DNA of 64,000 bases, from NCBI GenBank assembly GCA_930633525.1, contig CAKNFP010000001.1, positions 3,967,501-4,031,500 of the forward strand, in the 5' to 3' direction. The first letter of the stretch is position 1. Every line of letters begins with the position of its first letter. The stretch is from Hyphomicrobiales bacterium. Lineage in GTDB: Bacteria; Pseudomonadota; Alphaproteobacteria; Rhizobiales; Beijerinckiaceae. The translations under genes were made by a program, and so were the position numbers. Under the pieces are notes generated by a model. It saw nothing but the letters and a program-made list of their open reading frames with translations, was not told the origin of the DNA and made no database searches. This document shows positions 42,363 to 52,291 of this stretch, in pieces.

Positions 42363-42678
42363 CGACTACTCCTTCAATGCGCGGGCCCACCCTCTTCGGC
42401 ACGTGTCAAGTCATCACGGTCGAACGGCTTGTGAAAAAATGGGATGATCCGCGTATCCCTCACTCGCCTCGGAATCTGTCGAAATGAGGGCGCTACAAAG
42501 GGAGAGCCAAGGCATTCCCCCCGCCGCACACTCCCGATGAGTTAAGCATGAGATAAGGTTAATTTGCGGTTAGCAGCAGATTCGCGCAAAAGTTCTGGTC
42601 AACGCATTGGCTGCGTGATCGCACGCCGTGTTGCTGACGTCATCGGCTTCACTCACCGCTTGCCGCGGGGCCCCGCGA
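42363..42678. other. tolQ upstream region
   Basis: 316 bp between ybgC and tolQ, so tolQ probably has its own promoter. A CtrA-like sequence TTAA-N7-TTAG (one mismatch to TTAA-N7-TTAA) lies at 42559-42573, about 200 bp upstream of the tolQ ATG. No gene or clear terminator seen. Confidence 0.45.
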
Positions 42679-43137
42679 CTAAACTTTTGCGTCACCACTC
42701 AGAATGCGCCGCAATGGCTCGGGAATGCGGGCAGGTACCCCTCCCCTGATCAGCGCCACCCGGACGTCAGCCGTCACGATCACGTCATCGCCTCGCTTGA
42801 TGGATTGGGCGATGACGAGCGACGCGCCTCGCACCTCGGCCATGCGCGTTTCCACCTCGACGACGTCATCCATGCGCGCCGGCCGGATGAAGTCGATGGT
42901 CATGCGCCGCACGGCGAAGGCAAGGCCCTGCCCCTCGTCATGAAGGACGGACTGGTCGACGCCCGCCAGCCGCAGGAAATCCGTCCGACCCCGTTCCAGG
43001 AAACGCAAGTATCCGGCGTGGTAGACGATGCCCGAGAAATCCGTATCCTCATAATAGATGCGCACGGGCAGGCGGTGAACACCGTCGATCAACTGGCCGG
43101 CGAGATAGGAAAAGTCGGTGCGTTGCGTTTCACTCAT
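42679..43137 (-). CDS. ybgC: Tol-Pal associated acyl-CoA thioesterase YbgC
   Basis: 152-residue hot-dog-fold thioesterase with the catalytic segment VRIYYEDTDFSGIVYHAGYL (Asp in the YEDTD motif) and RFLERGRTDFLRLAG. YbgC proteins hydrolyse short to medium acyl-CoA and are encoded with tol genes. The start at 43137 (MSETQRTDF) was chosen over a non-conserved longer frame to 43260. Confidence 0.93.
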   Translation of the reverse strand: MSETQRTDFSYLAGQLIDGVHRLPVRIYYEDTDFSGIVYHAGYLRFLERGRTDFLRLAGVDQSVLHDEGQGLAFAVRRMTIDFIRPARMDDVVEVETRMAEVRGASLVIAQSIKRGDDVIVTADVRVALIRGGVPARIPEPLRRILSGDAKV

Positions 43138-43280
43138 CGGATATCCAAAACCTGATCTGGCGCTTTCGACATCGCGGCCACGCGTCCGGGCAAGGCGAGC
43201 ATGACGTTGGCTCGTCCGCCGCTGGCCGGGCATCGGTGATACGAATTTCGGCGGGATCACACCAGAGGCCCCGTGAGACC

Positions 43281-43718
43281 ATGAAACCCTTTATCCTGAC
43301 CTGGCAGTTCTGGGCGCTGATGTCCGCCGCCTTTGCTGCCTTGACCGCCATCCTCGCCAAGATCGGCGTGAGCGAGGTGAATTCGGACTATGCCACCTTC
43401 ATCCGCACCATCGTCATCCTCATCACGGTCGCCGCCCTGCTGGCAGCGACCGGCCAGTGGCAATCGCCGGGTTCAGTTCCCGGCAGAACTTATGTCTTCC
43501 TCGCCCTCTCGGGCCTCGCAACCGGCGCTTCCTGGCTGTGTTATTTCCGTGCGCTGAAGCTCGGCGACGCAGCGCGCGTCGCCCCTCTCGACAAGATGAG
43601 CGTGGTGCTCGTCGCGATCTTCGGAGTCCTGTTCCTCGGCGAGAAACTATCCGGCACCAACTGGCTCGGCGTCGCCATGATCGCCGCAGGCGCGATCCTC
43701 ATCGCCTATCGCGCATGA
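43281..43718 (+). CDS. Half-size EamA-family membrane protein
   Basis: 145 residues with five membrane segments, that is a single EamA domain rather than the usual two (WQFWALMSAAFAALTAILAK ... KMSVVLVAIFGVLFLGEKLS). Such half-size proteins probably dimerise into a transporter. It is divergent from ybgC and ends at a bidirectional terminator. The start at 43281 (MKPFIL) follows the non-membrane leader. Confidence 0.88.
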   Translation: MKPFILTWQFWALMSAAFAALTAILAKIGVSEVNSDYATFIRTIVILITVAALLAATGQWQSPGSVPGRTYVFLALSGLATGASWLCYFRALKLGDAARVAPLDKMSVVLVAIFGVLFLGEKLSGTNWLGVAMIAAGAILIAYRA

Positions 43719-43739
43719 GCGGCAGGCGTTTCCCCCAAC

Positions 43740-43777
43740 GAAAAACGCCGCGCTCGGGAAAGCGCGGCGTTACCTTT
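43740..43777. terminator. Bidirectional terminator between the EamA and DUF2852 genes
   Basis: Perfect 11-bp stem AACGCCGCGCT (43744-43754) with its complement (43761-43771). On the plus strand it is followed by ACCTTTT. On the minus strand it runs into TTTTT (A-run 43740-43745). It lies 22 bp after the EamA stop and 55 bp after the convergent DUF2852 stop. Confidence 0.85.
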
Positions 43778-43831
43778 TGTTGCCCAACCCGGATCAGCAA
43801 TCCAGCTTGACCGGGCCAGCGGATACGATGA

Positions 43832-44242
43832 TCAGGCCTGCGATTCCGGCTGGGAGGGCGGCGTCTGCGGGCGATTGCGCCGATCCGCCATAAACTGGTC
43901 GAATTCGGCCTTGTCCTTGGCCAGCCTCAGGCGCTCGAGGAAGTCGCGGAACTCGCGCTGCTCGTCTTCGAGCCGGCGCAAGGTCTCCTCGCGATACTCA
44001 TCGAAAGCGCGGTTGCCGCTCGACGGCGGGCCACCCCACCGGCCGCCCCAACGCTGCCCGTCATCCCGGCGAAATGCCCAAGGGCCGAAACCGCCGCGCT
44101 TCATGCCGCATCCCATACGTCCACTCCATACTGAGAAGGCGAGGACCGCCAGGCCCAGAGGCCACCAGGCGATGAAGCCCAGCACCATGAGGGCGATCCA
44201 GGCCGGCTTGCCAAATTCGTCCAGCTTCGCTGCGAGCTGCAT
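43832..44242 (-). CDS. DUF2852 membrane protein
   Basis: 136 residues: a membrane segment near the N terminus (about 14-36, IALMVLGFIAWWPLGLAVLA), a Gly/Arg/Trp-rich middle (GGFGPWAFRRDDGQRWGGRW), and a C-terminal helix with coiled-coil character (YREETLRRLEDEQREFRDFL) matching the DUF2852 family. Function is unknown. AGAGGA precedes the ATG at 44242; the frame upstream to 44347 is not conserved. Confidence 0.85.
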   Translation of the reverse strand: MQLAAKLDEFGKPAWIALMVLGFIAWWPLGLAVLAFSVWSGRMGCGMKRGGFGPWAFRRDDGQRWGGRWGGPPSSGNRAFDEYREETLRRLEDEQREFRDFLERLRLAKDKAEFDQFMADRRNRPQTPPSQPESQA

Positions 44243-44661
44243 GGTCGTCCGTCCTCTGTGAATGTTAATCACATTTACATAGTTAGAGATGGGAGACTTT
44301 CCTGTCAATAACGGGTCGTGAAAAATCATGAGGCGAGCCTTTTTCAAAGGTCGCCTTTCCGCCCGACGCCCGCGCCGGCCTTAAAGCCAACCGACAATCG
44401 GCACGGACAGATCCGCTTCCGGCGTGTCATCCCGTCCCGAGCGCCATGGTTCCATGGATCCATGGTTCCCTTGCCCGTCGCTACGCGATGCCGGGGATGA
44501 CACAGAGGCTCCCGCACGGACCCGTGCCTTCAACGGTATGGTCAGGCCCTGCCCAGGTCGTCCCTCAAGGCAATGGATCCCGGACGAGCCATATGATGAA
44601 CGATATGGTCCGAAATGTCCGACACCGTGACGGGATCATGCTCGAAAGGTGACGATTGGCG
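44243..44661. other. Intergenic region with an inverted-repeat element
   Basis: 419 bp, no gene. Around 44424-44503 an element bounded by GTGTCATCCC and its complement GGGATGACAC encloses three CCATGG palindromes within 22 bp (44452-44465 is one 14-bp palindrome). This is the layout of the short extragenic palindromes common in this order. The DUF2852 promoter is presumably in the AT-rich 44260-44310. Confidence 0.5.
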
Positions 44662-45294
44662 CTACTCCGGCGCTCCGCCCAATCCCTTGAGATAGATGAG
44701 AAACCCTGCCTCGAGGAGATCCTCGGGCGCCATCGGCACCTTGCGTCGCGCTGCGTCGGCACGTCCGAACAGGCTCGCCACGCCATGCGCCATCGACCAG
44801 ATGTGCAAGGCGACCATCAGCGCCGGCGGACGGCCAGGCGACGGCATAGCTGCCACGAGCGCCTCCGCCCCGCTTCGCAGCACACCGAAGGCGCGCTCGG
44901 CCGCCTGCTGAAGCTCAGCGCTCGCATCCGCCGGCAGGCCCGACTCGAACATCGCCACATAGAGCGCCGGATTATCCCGGGCGAAGGCAAGATAAGCCTT
45001 GCCCATGCGCTCGAAGGCCTGCGCCGGATGCGGGTGCCCCTGGTTCCAGGCCGTCTGGAGCGCTTCGGCAAACTGCGCAAAGCCCGAGGCGGCGACCGCC
45101 GCCAGAAGTTCATCCCGGTCACGAAAATGCCGATAGGGCGCGGCGGGGCTCACACCCGCGCGCCGCGCGGCCTCCGCGAAGGTCGCGCCCGCCGTGCCTT
45201 TTTCGTTGATCAGATCGAGCGCCGCCTGCATCAGGGCTTCCCGCAGGTTGCCATGATGATAGCCGCGCGGACCATCCTTTTTGGACCAGCTCAT
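44662..45294 (-). CDS. TetR/AcrR-family regulator with WHG-type ligand domain
   Basis: 210 residues. N-terminal helix-turn-helix (TFAEAARRAGVSPAAPYRHF) preceded by GYHHGNLREALMQAALDLI, the arrangement seen in the WHG/TetR_C_13 subgroup. The C-terminal ligand domain is helical and ends LLEAGFLIYLKGLGG. Target genes cannot be told; ruvB lies 43 bp upstream on the same strand, so it may be read from the ruvB transcript. Confidence 0.9.
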   Translation of the reverse strand: MSWSKKDGPRGYHHGNLREALMQAALDLINEKGTAGATFAEAARRAGVSPAAPYRHFRDRDELLAAVAASGFAQFAEALQTAWNQGHPHPAQAFERMGKAYLAFARDNPALYVAMFESGLPADASAELQQAAERAFGVLRSGAEALVAAMPSPGRPPALMVALHIWSMAHGVASLFGRADAARRKVPMAPEDLLEAGFLIYLKGLGGAPE

Positions 45295-45336
45295 GTGATG
45301 AGGCTTTACATGACGGAAGCGCGGCCGTCGACAGGC

Positions 45337-46374
45337 TCAATCACCGTCGTCGAACAGCGGCATCTGTGGCGCCTCGCGTGTCGGCTCGGCGAGACCGAGA
45401 TGGCGGAACGCATGCGGCGTGAGCATGCGCCCGCGCGGCGTACGCTGGACGAAGCCTTTCTGGATCAGGAAGGGCTCGATGATCTCCTCGATCGCGTCGC
45501 GTGGCTCTGACAGTGCAGCGGCGATCGTTTCGATCCCCACCGGTCCGCCGCCGAAAGACGTCGCGATCATTGTCAGATAGCGCCGATCCATGAGATCGAG
45601 CCCGACTCCGTCGACATCGAGCAGACCCAGCGCATTGTCGGCGACACTCCGCGTGATCGTGGCATTGCCGTCGACGATCGCGAAATCCCGCACGCGGCGC
45701 AGCAGGCGCCCCGCGATGCGCGGCGTGCCCCGCGCGCGCCGGGCGATCTCGTTGGCGCCATCATCGCTCATGCCGATGCCGAGCACGCGCGCGCCGCGAG
45801 AGACGATGAGCTCCAGCTCCTCCACCGTATAGAACTGCAGGCGGATAGGGATGCCGAAGCGATCGCGCAATGGCGTCGTCAGGAGGCCCTGGCGGGTCGT
45901 GGCGCCCACGAGGGTGAATTTCGGCAGATCGATCTTGACCGAGCGTGCCGCCGGCCCCTCGCCGATGATGAGATCAAGCTGGTAGTCCTCCATCGCCGGA
46001 TAGAGGATTTCCTCGACCGCCGGGTTGAGGCGGTGGATCTCGTCGATGAAGAGCACGTCGCGCTCTTCCAGATTGGTGAGCTGCGCCGCGAGATCGCCGG
46101 CCTTGGCGATCACAGGTCCGGAAGTCGAGCGGAAATTGACGCCGAGCTCCCGGGCGACGATCTGCGCCAGCGTCGTCTTGCCGAGGCCGGGCGGCCCCAC
46201 GAACAGCACATGGTCGAGCGCATCGCCCCGGGTCTTGGCCGCTTCGATGAAAACGCCAAGATTGGCGCGCGCCGCCGCTTGGCCGATGAACTCGCCGAGG
46301 GCGAGCGGGCGGAGCGAGAGCTCCTGATCGTCGTCCCGCATCTCGGCGGTCACAAGGCGGGAAGGCTGGGTCAT
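45337..46374 (-). CDS. ruvB: Holliday junction branch migration helicase RuvB
   Basis: 345-residue AAA+ motor with Walker [12 protein letters not shown], Walker [11 protein letters not shown], the sensor segment [11 protein letters not shown] with the RDRFGI arginine finger region, and a C-terminal winged helix ([15 protein letters not shown]). It drives branch migration with RuvA. Unusually, 719 bp of apparently non-coding DNA separate it from ruvA. Confidence 0.97.
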   Translation of the reverse strand: MTQPSRLVTAEMRDDDQELSLRPLALGEFIGQAAARANLGVFIEAAKTRGDALDHVLFVGPPGLGKTTLAQIVARELGVNFRSTSGPVIAKAGDLAAQLTNLEERDVLFIDEIHRLNPAVEEILYPAMEDYQLDLIIGEGPAARSVKIDLPKFTLVGATTRQGLLTTPLRDRFGIPIRLQFYTVEELELIVSRGARVLGIGMSDDGANEIARRARGTPRIAGRLLRRVRDFAIVDGNATITRSVADNALGLLDVDGVGLDLMDRRYLTMIATSFGGGPVGIETIAAALSEPRDAIEEIIEPFLIQKGFVQRTPRGRMLTPHAFRHLGLAEPTREAPQMPLFDDGD

Positions 46375-47093
46375 GAGTCGGACCTATACATCAAGGTGAC
46401 AATGCCGTCGACGCGAGAGCCCTCTTCATCCAGAGAATGACCCGCTGATAGTCCAAGGGGCCATAAATCAGAGCGCCTGATGCCAAATGAAGGGCACCTG
46501 TAGCGACGCCGCCTTCAATCCCGACGGCTAAATTCGAACTTGAATGGGAAAGATGCGGATATCGCTGAATGACGCTAAGTCGGATCGAAGACACTGCCTC
46601 TCGTAAGCTCTGGACTACAGTCCAACCCGGATACAGGCAAACTGAACGATCCCCTCATTTCCGATCTGCGAGCGGAATAGTTCGCATGGTCGCTGCCAGT
46701 TGCCTACTGTCAGCAGCCCCCATGCTCGCACCGGATGTACTTGCTCGCTTTCGCCAGCATTGCGGAGGCAACTCACAAGAGTTCGGCCCTCCTAAATACG
46801 GTTCACGTAAGCATTGTCGGCCCAAGCCCCCCGGATGCGGATCGAGAATGTCACGATACCGGCCTCCCTCGGAAAACTGGCCTCACGATGAGACGCTTCC
46901 CTGCCCCGAGATATATCCGACATTCCCTACGCCACCGGCCAAATGCGGCCCCTACTGGGCAAGGATTCCGTGCCCACAGCAATCCCCGGAATCAACCACA
47001 CCCCAGGCACCTTATTTCGTCCCACGCGACGGGCTCCCGAAAAATATGAAAATGCCAGGCGATGAGCAAAAGGCTCGCCGCAAATCCCGCACG
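46375..47093. other. 719-bp spacer between ruvA and ruvB without a recognisable gene
   Basis: Sequence composition differs from the flanking genes (less GC-biased, no codon periodicity evident). A frame at 46569-47105 on the plus strand is Pro/Arg/Ser-rich, has no domain and overlaps the ruvA stop, so I do not call it. No tRNA, terminator with T-run or insertion-sequence ends were recognised. It may contain a degraded gene or an independent ruvB promoter. Confidence 0.6.
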
Positions 47094-47711
47094 CTACCGC
47101 GCTAGCTCCTTCAGTCCGAGGCGGATCAGGGTAGCTGCTGGCGCGTCCTCACCGCCCTGCCGCATGGCCGCCGCGATGGCCGCCGCCGCTTGCGGCTGAC
47201 CGTAGCCGAGATTGACCAGCGCCGAGATGGCGTCAGCCGCCGGCTGCGGCGCACGCCGATCCTCGGATGCACCGGCGAGGCTCGCGACGACCGGATCGAC
47301 CGCACCGAACGCCGGGGCCTTGTCCTTCAACTCCGCGACGATGCGGGCGGCGAGCTTCGGACCGACGCCCGGCGCACGCGCCACCGCCGTCTTGTCCGCC
47401 ATGGCGATGGCCGTGGCGAGCGCACCGGGGTCGAGCACGGACAGAATGGCGAGCGCCACTTTCGCGCCGACACCCTGGACCGATTGCAGAAGGCGAAACC
47501 ACTCCCGCTCGGCATCCGAACGAAAGCCATAAAGGCGGATCATGTCCTCGCGCACATGAGTTTCTATGGCGAGCGTCGCGGCCTCCCCAGCCTTGGGCAG
47601 GTTCTGTAACGTCCGCGACGAGCAATGCACGACATAGCCGACACCGCCGACGTCGATGATGACGAAATCCTCGCCGTAGGAATCGACGAGCCCCTTCAAT
47701 TTGCCGATCAC
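47094..47711 (-). CDS. ruvA: Holliday junction binding protein RuvA
   Basis: 205 residues: N-terminal OB fold ([20 protein letters not shown]), two helix-hairpin-helix motifs ([17 protein letters not shown] and [19 protein letters not shown]) and a C-terminal RuvB-contacting domain ([20 protein letters not shown]). Its start overlaps the ruvC stop by 4 bp. Confidence 0.96.
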   Translation of the reverse strand: MIGKLKGLVDSYGEDFVIIDVGGVGYVVHCSSRTLQNLPKAGEAATLAIETHVREDMIRLYGFRSDAEREWFRLLQSVQGVGAKVALAILSVLDPGALATAIAMADKTAVARAPGVGPKLAARIVAELKDKAPAFGAVDPVVASLAGASEDRRAPQPAADAISALVNLGYGQPQAAAAIAAAMRQGGEDAPAATLIRLGLKELAR

Positions 47712-48223
47712 GATGCGCTCTCCAGCACCCGCCGCGCCAAGGCCCGCGCCTGCCTGTGCTGCGCATGGGTGATGGCGATGGCCAGGGCATCGGCCGCGTC
47801 GGCTGTCTTCGGCGTCGCCTTCGGCAGGAGCACGCGCACCATCGCCCCCACCTGCGCCTTCTCGGCATGGCCGACACCGACCACGGTCTTCTTGACGAGG
47901 TTGCTCGCATATTCAGCGACGGGCAAGTCGGCGAGCGCCGGCACCAGGAGCGCGATGGCGCGGGCGTGGCCGAGCTTCAGCGTCGCCTGCGCATCCTTGT
48001 TGACGAAGGTCTCTTCCACCGCGACCTCATGCGGCGCATGGAGAGCCAGCACCGCGGTGAGGCCGACATGCAGCTCCCGCAATCGCTCCGCGAGGCTCAG
48101 CTTGCCGTTGGACTCCACGCAGCCACAGGCGATGAAGGACAACCGCGAGCCCTCCGCCGCCACGACGCCCCAGCCCGTGCGACGCAGGCCGGGATCAATA
48201 CCGAGAATGCGAATCGGATGCAT
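47708..48223 (-). CDS. ruvC: Holliday junction resolvase RuvC
   Basis: 171-residue endonuclease with the first catalytic Asp in [13 protein letters not shown], the Glu in [11 protein letters not shown] and the C-terminal acidic pair in [14 protein letters not shown]. It cuts Holliday junctions in complex with RuvAB. The start at 48223 (MHPIRILG) is preferred; ATGs at 48229 and 48250 are alternatives. It overlaps ruvA by 4 bp. Confidence 0.96.
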   Translation of the reverse strand: MHPIRILGIDPGLRRTGWGVVAAEGSRLSFIACGCVESNGKLSLAERLRELHVGLTAVLALHAPHEVAVEETFVNKDAQATLKLGHARAIALLVPALADLPVAEYASNLVKKTVVGVGHAEKAQVGAMVRVLLPKATPKTADAADALAIAITHAQHRQARALARRVLESAS

Positions 48224-48283
48224 GACCATGCCGCAGCCTAGCGGAAACAAAGCGAGAACACACCAGCCCCTAGGCCGGAATGC

Positions 48284-49033
48284 TCACGAATCCGCAAGCT
48301 TGGCGAGGAAAGCGTCCGAGAATTCGAAATTACCGTAAACGTTCTGGACGTCGTCGTGATCCTCGAGCGTCTCCATCAGGCGCACGAGTTTCTCGGCGGT
48401 CTCGTCATCGACGGCCACCGGGGTCTGCGGCTTCCAGATGAGCTTGGACTTACGCGGCTCGCCGAAATGGCCTTCAAGCACCTTGGAGACTTCGGCCAGA
48501 GCGCCCTGCTCGCAATAGACCTCGTGGCCATCCTCGCTGGACGCCACGTCGTCGGCACCGGCATCGACGGCCGCCTCGAGCATGGCATCGGCGGAAGCGG
48601 CGCCCGCATCGAACTCTATGAGCCCCACCCGATCGAACATGAAAGCCACCGCGCCGGTCTCGGCGAGGTTGCCGCCGGCCTTGCCGAAATAGGAGCGGAC
48701 GTCGGAGGCGGTGCGGTTACGATTGTCCGTCATCGCCTCGACGATGAGCGCCGCGCCGCCGGGGCCATAGCCCTCGTAGCGGATTTCCTCGTAGTTCTCG
48801 CCGTCGCCGCCTGCGGCCTTCTTGATGGCACGCTCGATATTGTCCTTTGGCATGTTCTCGGCGCGGGCGGCCAGGATGGCGGCGCGCAGACGCGGGTTCA
48901 TGTTCGGATCGGGCATGCCGAGCTTCGCCGAGACGGTGATTTCGCGCGCAAGCTTGGAGAACAGTTTCGACCGGACGGCGTCCTGCTTGCCTTTCCGGTG
49001 CATGATATTCTTGAACTGTGAATGTCCGGCCAT
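48284..49033 (-). CDS. yebC: YebC/PmpR-family regulatory or translation-associated protein
   Basis: 249 residues with the family signature [33 protein letters not shown] and the middle [19 protein letters not shown]. Long annotated as a transcription factor; recent work links YebC proteins to ribosome stalling at proline runs. It is the first gene of yebC-ruvCAB. The start at 49033 is the conserved family start. Confidence 0.95.
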   Translation of the reverse strand: MAGHSQFKNIMHRKGKQDAVRSKLFSKLAREITVSAKLGMPDPNMNPRLRAAILAARAENMPKDNIERAIKKAAGGDGENYEEIRYEGYGPGGAALIVEAMTDNRNRTASDVRSYFGKAGGNLAETGAVAFMFDRVGLIEFDAGAASADAMLEAAVDAGADDVASSEDGHEVYCEQGALAEVSKVLEGHFGEPRKSKLIWKPQTPVAVDDETAEKLVRLMETLEDHDDVQNVYGNFEFSDAFLAKLADS

Positions 49034-49278
49034 GGTCTGCTCCGGCTGGCGGATCGGCTCACAGCGCAATGGCCACAAACGGCGATCCAGAATGAATGAA
49101 GGAAATGTGGCGCCTTATAGGCTGGAGAATCCGGAAAATAAAGCCGGAGGCCGCGCATTCGTGAAAAGGGGAGAAGCCATGCGCAATGAGCGCTTGTCGC
49201 AGATTGCGCAAAACGATAGAGCCGCATGGGAGTTCTTAGTGGCTTTATGAGACTGCGGCCGCACCCCATGGACCAGGA

Positions 49279-50799
49279 ATGACGCTTTTCAGCGACAAGG
49301 CGGCCAAGGACGATCAACGCTCCAAGGACTGCCGGGATGCCAAGGGGTCTCATGCGGGAACGCCTTCCGGGGCCTCTCAAGACGTAGGTGCACGGGACAA
49401 GGCTGCGCCGGCCGGGCATGACATGGCGCCGCCGGCGAACCCGCCGAAGCCGGCCACGAGTGAGGAAGGCCTGCCTCGCGCCGCCCGCAATCTCGCCTCC
49501 ATTGCCATTGCCGCGGCGGTAAGCCTTTCCGTGATTGACGGCACAGCCGTCAATATCGCGCTGCCCCACATGGCGCGCGACCTGAATGTGCCCGCCGCGC
49601 AGGCCATCTGGCTCGTCAACATCTACCAGCTCGCGGTGACGATCGCCCTGCTGCCCCTGTCAGCCCTGGGTGACAGCCATGGCTACAAGCGGGTCTACTG
49701 CGCGGGTCTCACGATCTTCACGCTTGCCTCGGTGCTTTGCGCCGTGGCGCCATCTTTCGAGGTCCTCCTGGCGGGCCGCGCCATTCAGGGCCTCGGCGCG
49801 GCTGGCGTCATGAGTGTGAACTTCGCCCTGGTGCGGTTCATCTATCCGCCCCATCTGCTTGGCGTCGGCGCCGGGCGAATGGCCGTGGTCGTCGCTTTGT
49901 CCATCGCCTCGGGGCCGACGATCGGCGCCTCGATCCTCTCCGTGGCGTCGTGGCACTGGCTGTTCCTCCTGAACATTCCGATCGGACTTTTCGCGCTTGC
50001 CGCATCGCTGCGCTACCTGCCGATCACCCCGCGGTCAGGACGTCCCTTCGATACGATCAGCACTCTGCTCTATGCCGTGGTGATCGGCTTGTTCATCCGG
50101 GGCGTCAGCACCATAGGCGGTGCGGCCGACCGGACCTTGCCGATCGCGGAACTTGTCATATCCGCCATTGTCGGCGTGTTCTTCGTGCGCAGGCAGCTCA
50201 AGCTTCCGCTGCCTCTCCTGCCGATCGACCTGCTGAAACGGCCCATATTCAGCCTGTCGATCCTGACCTCGATCTCGTCCTTCGCCACGCAGGCCATGAC
50301 ATTCCTGGCGCTTGCCTTCTATCTGCAGGACATCCTCGGCTGGCCGGTGATCAAGGCGGGTTTCGTGATGACGGCGTGGCCTGTCGCGGTCGCCTGCACG
50401 GCACCTCTCGCCGGCCGTCTGTCGGATCGTTATCCCCCGCCCTATATCTCTTCGGCTGGGCTCATGCTGATGACGCTCGGCATCGCACTGCTCGCGATGC
50501 TGCCCGCAGCGGCCACCACGATGGATATTCTCTGGCGGCTGGCCTTCGCGGGCGTCGGCTTTGGCCTGTTTCAGACACCGAACAACCTCACCATTCTCAT
50601 GGGGGTCCCCCGGGCTCGCAGCGGCAGTGCCAGCGGCATGCAGTCGTCGGCGCGCCTCGTCGGCCAGACCTTTGGCGTCGCCGCCGCCGCCGCCGTTTTC
50701 GGGCTGCTCGGCCACAATGCCCCCACGGCGATGCTGACCATTGCGGCCTGCACCTCCGGTCTGGCGGCGATACTGGGCGTCATCCGCACCAGGGCCTGA
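49279..50799 (+). CDS. MFS drug-type exporter (DHA2 family, 14-segment type)
   Basis: 506 residues. A hydrophilic, Ala/Pro/Lys-rich N-terminal extension of about 68 residues is followed by about 14 membrane segments. Motifs include SVIDGTAVNIALPHMARDL (DHA2 motif D1), LGDSHGYKRVYCAGLTIF (motif A) and RAIQGLGAAGVMSVNFALVR (motif B), resembling SmvA/QacA. Exports cationic or amphipathic compounds in this family. It lies 244 bp upstream of the MacAB-type operon on the same strand. The long N-terminal extension could mean the real start is further down. Confidence 0.9.
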   Translation: MTLFSDKAAKDDQRSKDCRDAKGSHAGTPSGASQDVGARDKAAPAGHDMAPPANPPKPATSEEGLPRAARNLASIAIAAAVSLSVIDGTAVNIALPHMARDLNVPAAQAIWLVNIYQLAVTIALLPLSALGDSHGYKRVYCAGLTIFTLASVLCAVAPSFEVLLAGRAIQGLGAAGVMSVNFALVRFIYPPHLLGVGAGRMAVVVALSIASGPTIGASILSVASWHWLFLLNIPIGLFALAASLRYLPITPRSGRPFDTISTLLYAVVIGLFIRGVSTIGGAADRTLPIAELVISAIVGVFFVRRQLKLPLPLLPIDLLKRPIFSLSILTSISSFATQAMTFLALAFYLQDILGWPVIKAGFVMTAWPVAVACTAPLAGRLSDRYPPPYISSAGLMLMTLGIALLAMLPAAATTMDILWRLAFAGVGFGLFQTPNNLTILMGVPRARSGSASGMQSSARLVGQTFGVAAAAAVFGLLGHNAPTAMLTIAACTSGLAAILGVIRTRA

Positions 50800-51043
50800 T
50801 CCCGCGGCGCTCCTGTGATCGTGATGCCGCGTCACGATGGGCGCCATACTTGCGCGACAACAAAGGTTTACAAAAATTTAATGCGATTTCGGCGGCCTGG
50901 ACACGGCTGCCGCTATTGATCTGCCCTCGGATATCACCGATCAGAGAATCATGGGCCGCGCACTTAAGGTTTGAGGCAGCAAACGCTTTGATTCAGCTTC
51001 GGCATGTTCCGGCAGATGTGGCAAACGGCGGAGCCGACACCTG

Positions 51044-52279
51044 ATGGCTGAGAGTACCAATCCATCGGCGGACAACAGGGCGCAGCCGATGCCGGCAAAG
51101 CCCCGCCGACGCTCGCGCTGGCGCCTAGCGCTCGTCGCCATCGCGGTGCTCGCGGCCGGAGCCGGGGCCATGGGTTACATGCGTGCCGCGTCGGAGACCG
51201 AGGCGCGGGCGGAACCTGTGACGGCCGTCGCGACACGCGGCGATATCGAGGATGCCGTATCCGCGCTCGGCAATATTCAGCCGCGGGACTACGTGGATGT
51301 GGGTGCCCAGGTATCGGGCCAGCTCAAGCAGATCCACGTCGTCGTAGGCGACGAAGTGCCCAACAATTTCCTGCTGGCCGAGATCGATCCCGTCGTGCTT
51401 GTCGCGCGGGTGGAAGGTGGGCGGGCGCAGCTCGCCAGCCTGAAGGCCCAGCTGGTCGATCGGCAGGCGCAGGCGACCCTTGCCCGCCAGGTCTTTGAAC
51501 GGCAAGGCAAGCTCCGTCGTGACAAGGCGACGAGCGAGGAGGCCTATGAGAGCGCCGACGCCGCGGCGCGCTCCGCCGAGGCCCAGATCGATATGCTGAA
51601 AGCCCAGATCAGCCAGGTCGAATCGACGATCCGGGGCGACGAGGCGACGCTCGGCTACACCAAGATCTTCGCGCCCATGGCCGGAACGGTGGTTTCCCTG
51701 ACCGCGCGCAAAGGGCAGACGCTGAACACCAACCAGCAGGCTCCGATCATCCTGCGCATCGCCGACCTGTCGACCATGACGATCTGGACCCAGGTGTCGG
51801 AAGCGGACGTGTCGCGGCTCAAACTCGGCATGAAGGCTTATTTCAACACGCTCGGGATGCCGCAGCGGCGCTGGACCGGCACGCTGCGGCAGATCATGCC
51901 GACCCCTGAGATCGTCAACAACGTCGTGCTGTATACGGCCCTGTTCGACGTCGCCAATCCCAAGCAGGAATTGATGACGCAGATGACGGCGCAGGTCTAT
52001 TTCGTGGTGGCGGAGGCCAGTGATGTGATCACGGTGCCATTCTCCGCGGTGAAGCGTGGCGGCCGCGAGCGGAAGACGACCGTCGATATCGTTCGTGATG
52101 ATGGCTCGATCGAGACCCGGCCCGTGGAGGTCGGCGTGACCAATCGTGTCCTGGCTGAAATCCGCAGCGGCATCGAGCCGGGAGAGCGCGTGGTGATCGG
52201 CAACCGCGCCGGGGACGCCCGCACCGCGCAGGGTGGCCGGCCCGGCGGCCCCCCCGGCCTGCCCCGCATGCGCTTCTGA
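51044..52279 (+). CDS. macA: MacA-like periplasmic adaptor subunit
   Basis: 411 residues: a cytoplasmic N terminus with an Arg-rich patch, one membrane segment (about 27-45), then the biotinyl-lipoyl half motif (AVSALGNIQPRDYVDVGAQV), a coiled-coil hairpin (about 105-200), the second lipoyl half (GYTKIFAPMAGTVVSLTARK) and beta-barrel and membrane-proximal domains. It ends in a Gly/Pro-rich tail. It should bridge the MacB-like ABC pump and the outer membrane factor, both encoded directly behind it (12 bp and overlapping). Confidence 0.93.
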   Translation: MAESTNPSADNRAQPMPAKPRRRSRWRLALVAIAVLAAGAGAMGYMRAASETEARAEPVTAVATRGDIEDAVSALGNIQPRDYVDVGAQVSGQLKQIHVVVGDEVPNNFLLAEIDPVVLVARVEGGRAQLASLKAQLVDRQAQATLARQVFERQGKLRRDKATSEEAYESADAAARSAEAQIDMLKAQISQVESTIRGDEATLGYTKIFAPMAGTVVSLTARKGQTLNTNQQAPIILRIADLSTMTIWTQVSEADVSRLKLGMKAYFNTLGMPQRRWTGTLRQIMPTPEIVNNVVLYTALFDVANPKQELMTQMTAQVYFVVAEASDVITVPFSAVKRGGRERKTTVDIVRDDGSIETRPVEVGVTNRVLAEIRSGIEPGERVVIGNRAGDARTAQGGRPGGPPGLPRMRF

Positions 52280-52291
52280 CGCGGGCGCACC

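Noticed and set aside
46569..47105. 178-codon open frame in the ruvA-ruvB spacer
   Set aside because: Pro/Arg/Ser-rich without domain pattern, no ribosome site, runs antisense into the ruvA stop; more likely a chance frame, although a degraded gene cannot be excluded.
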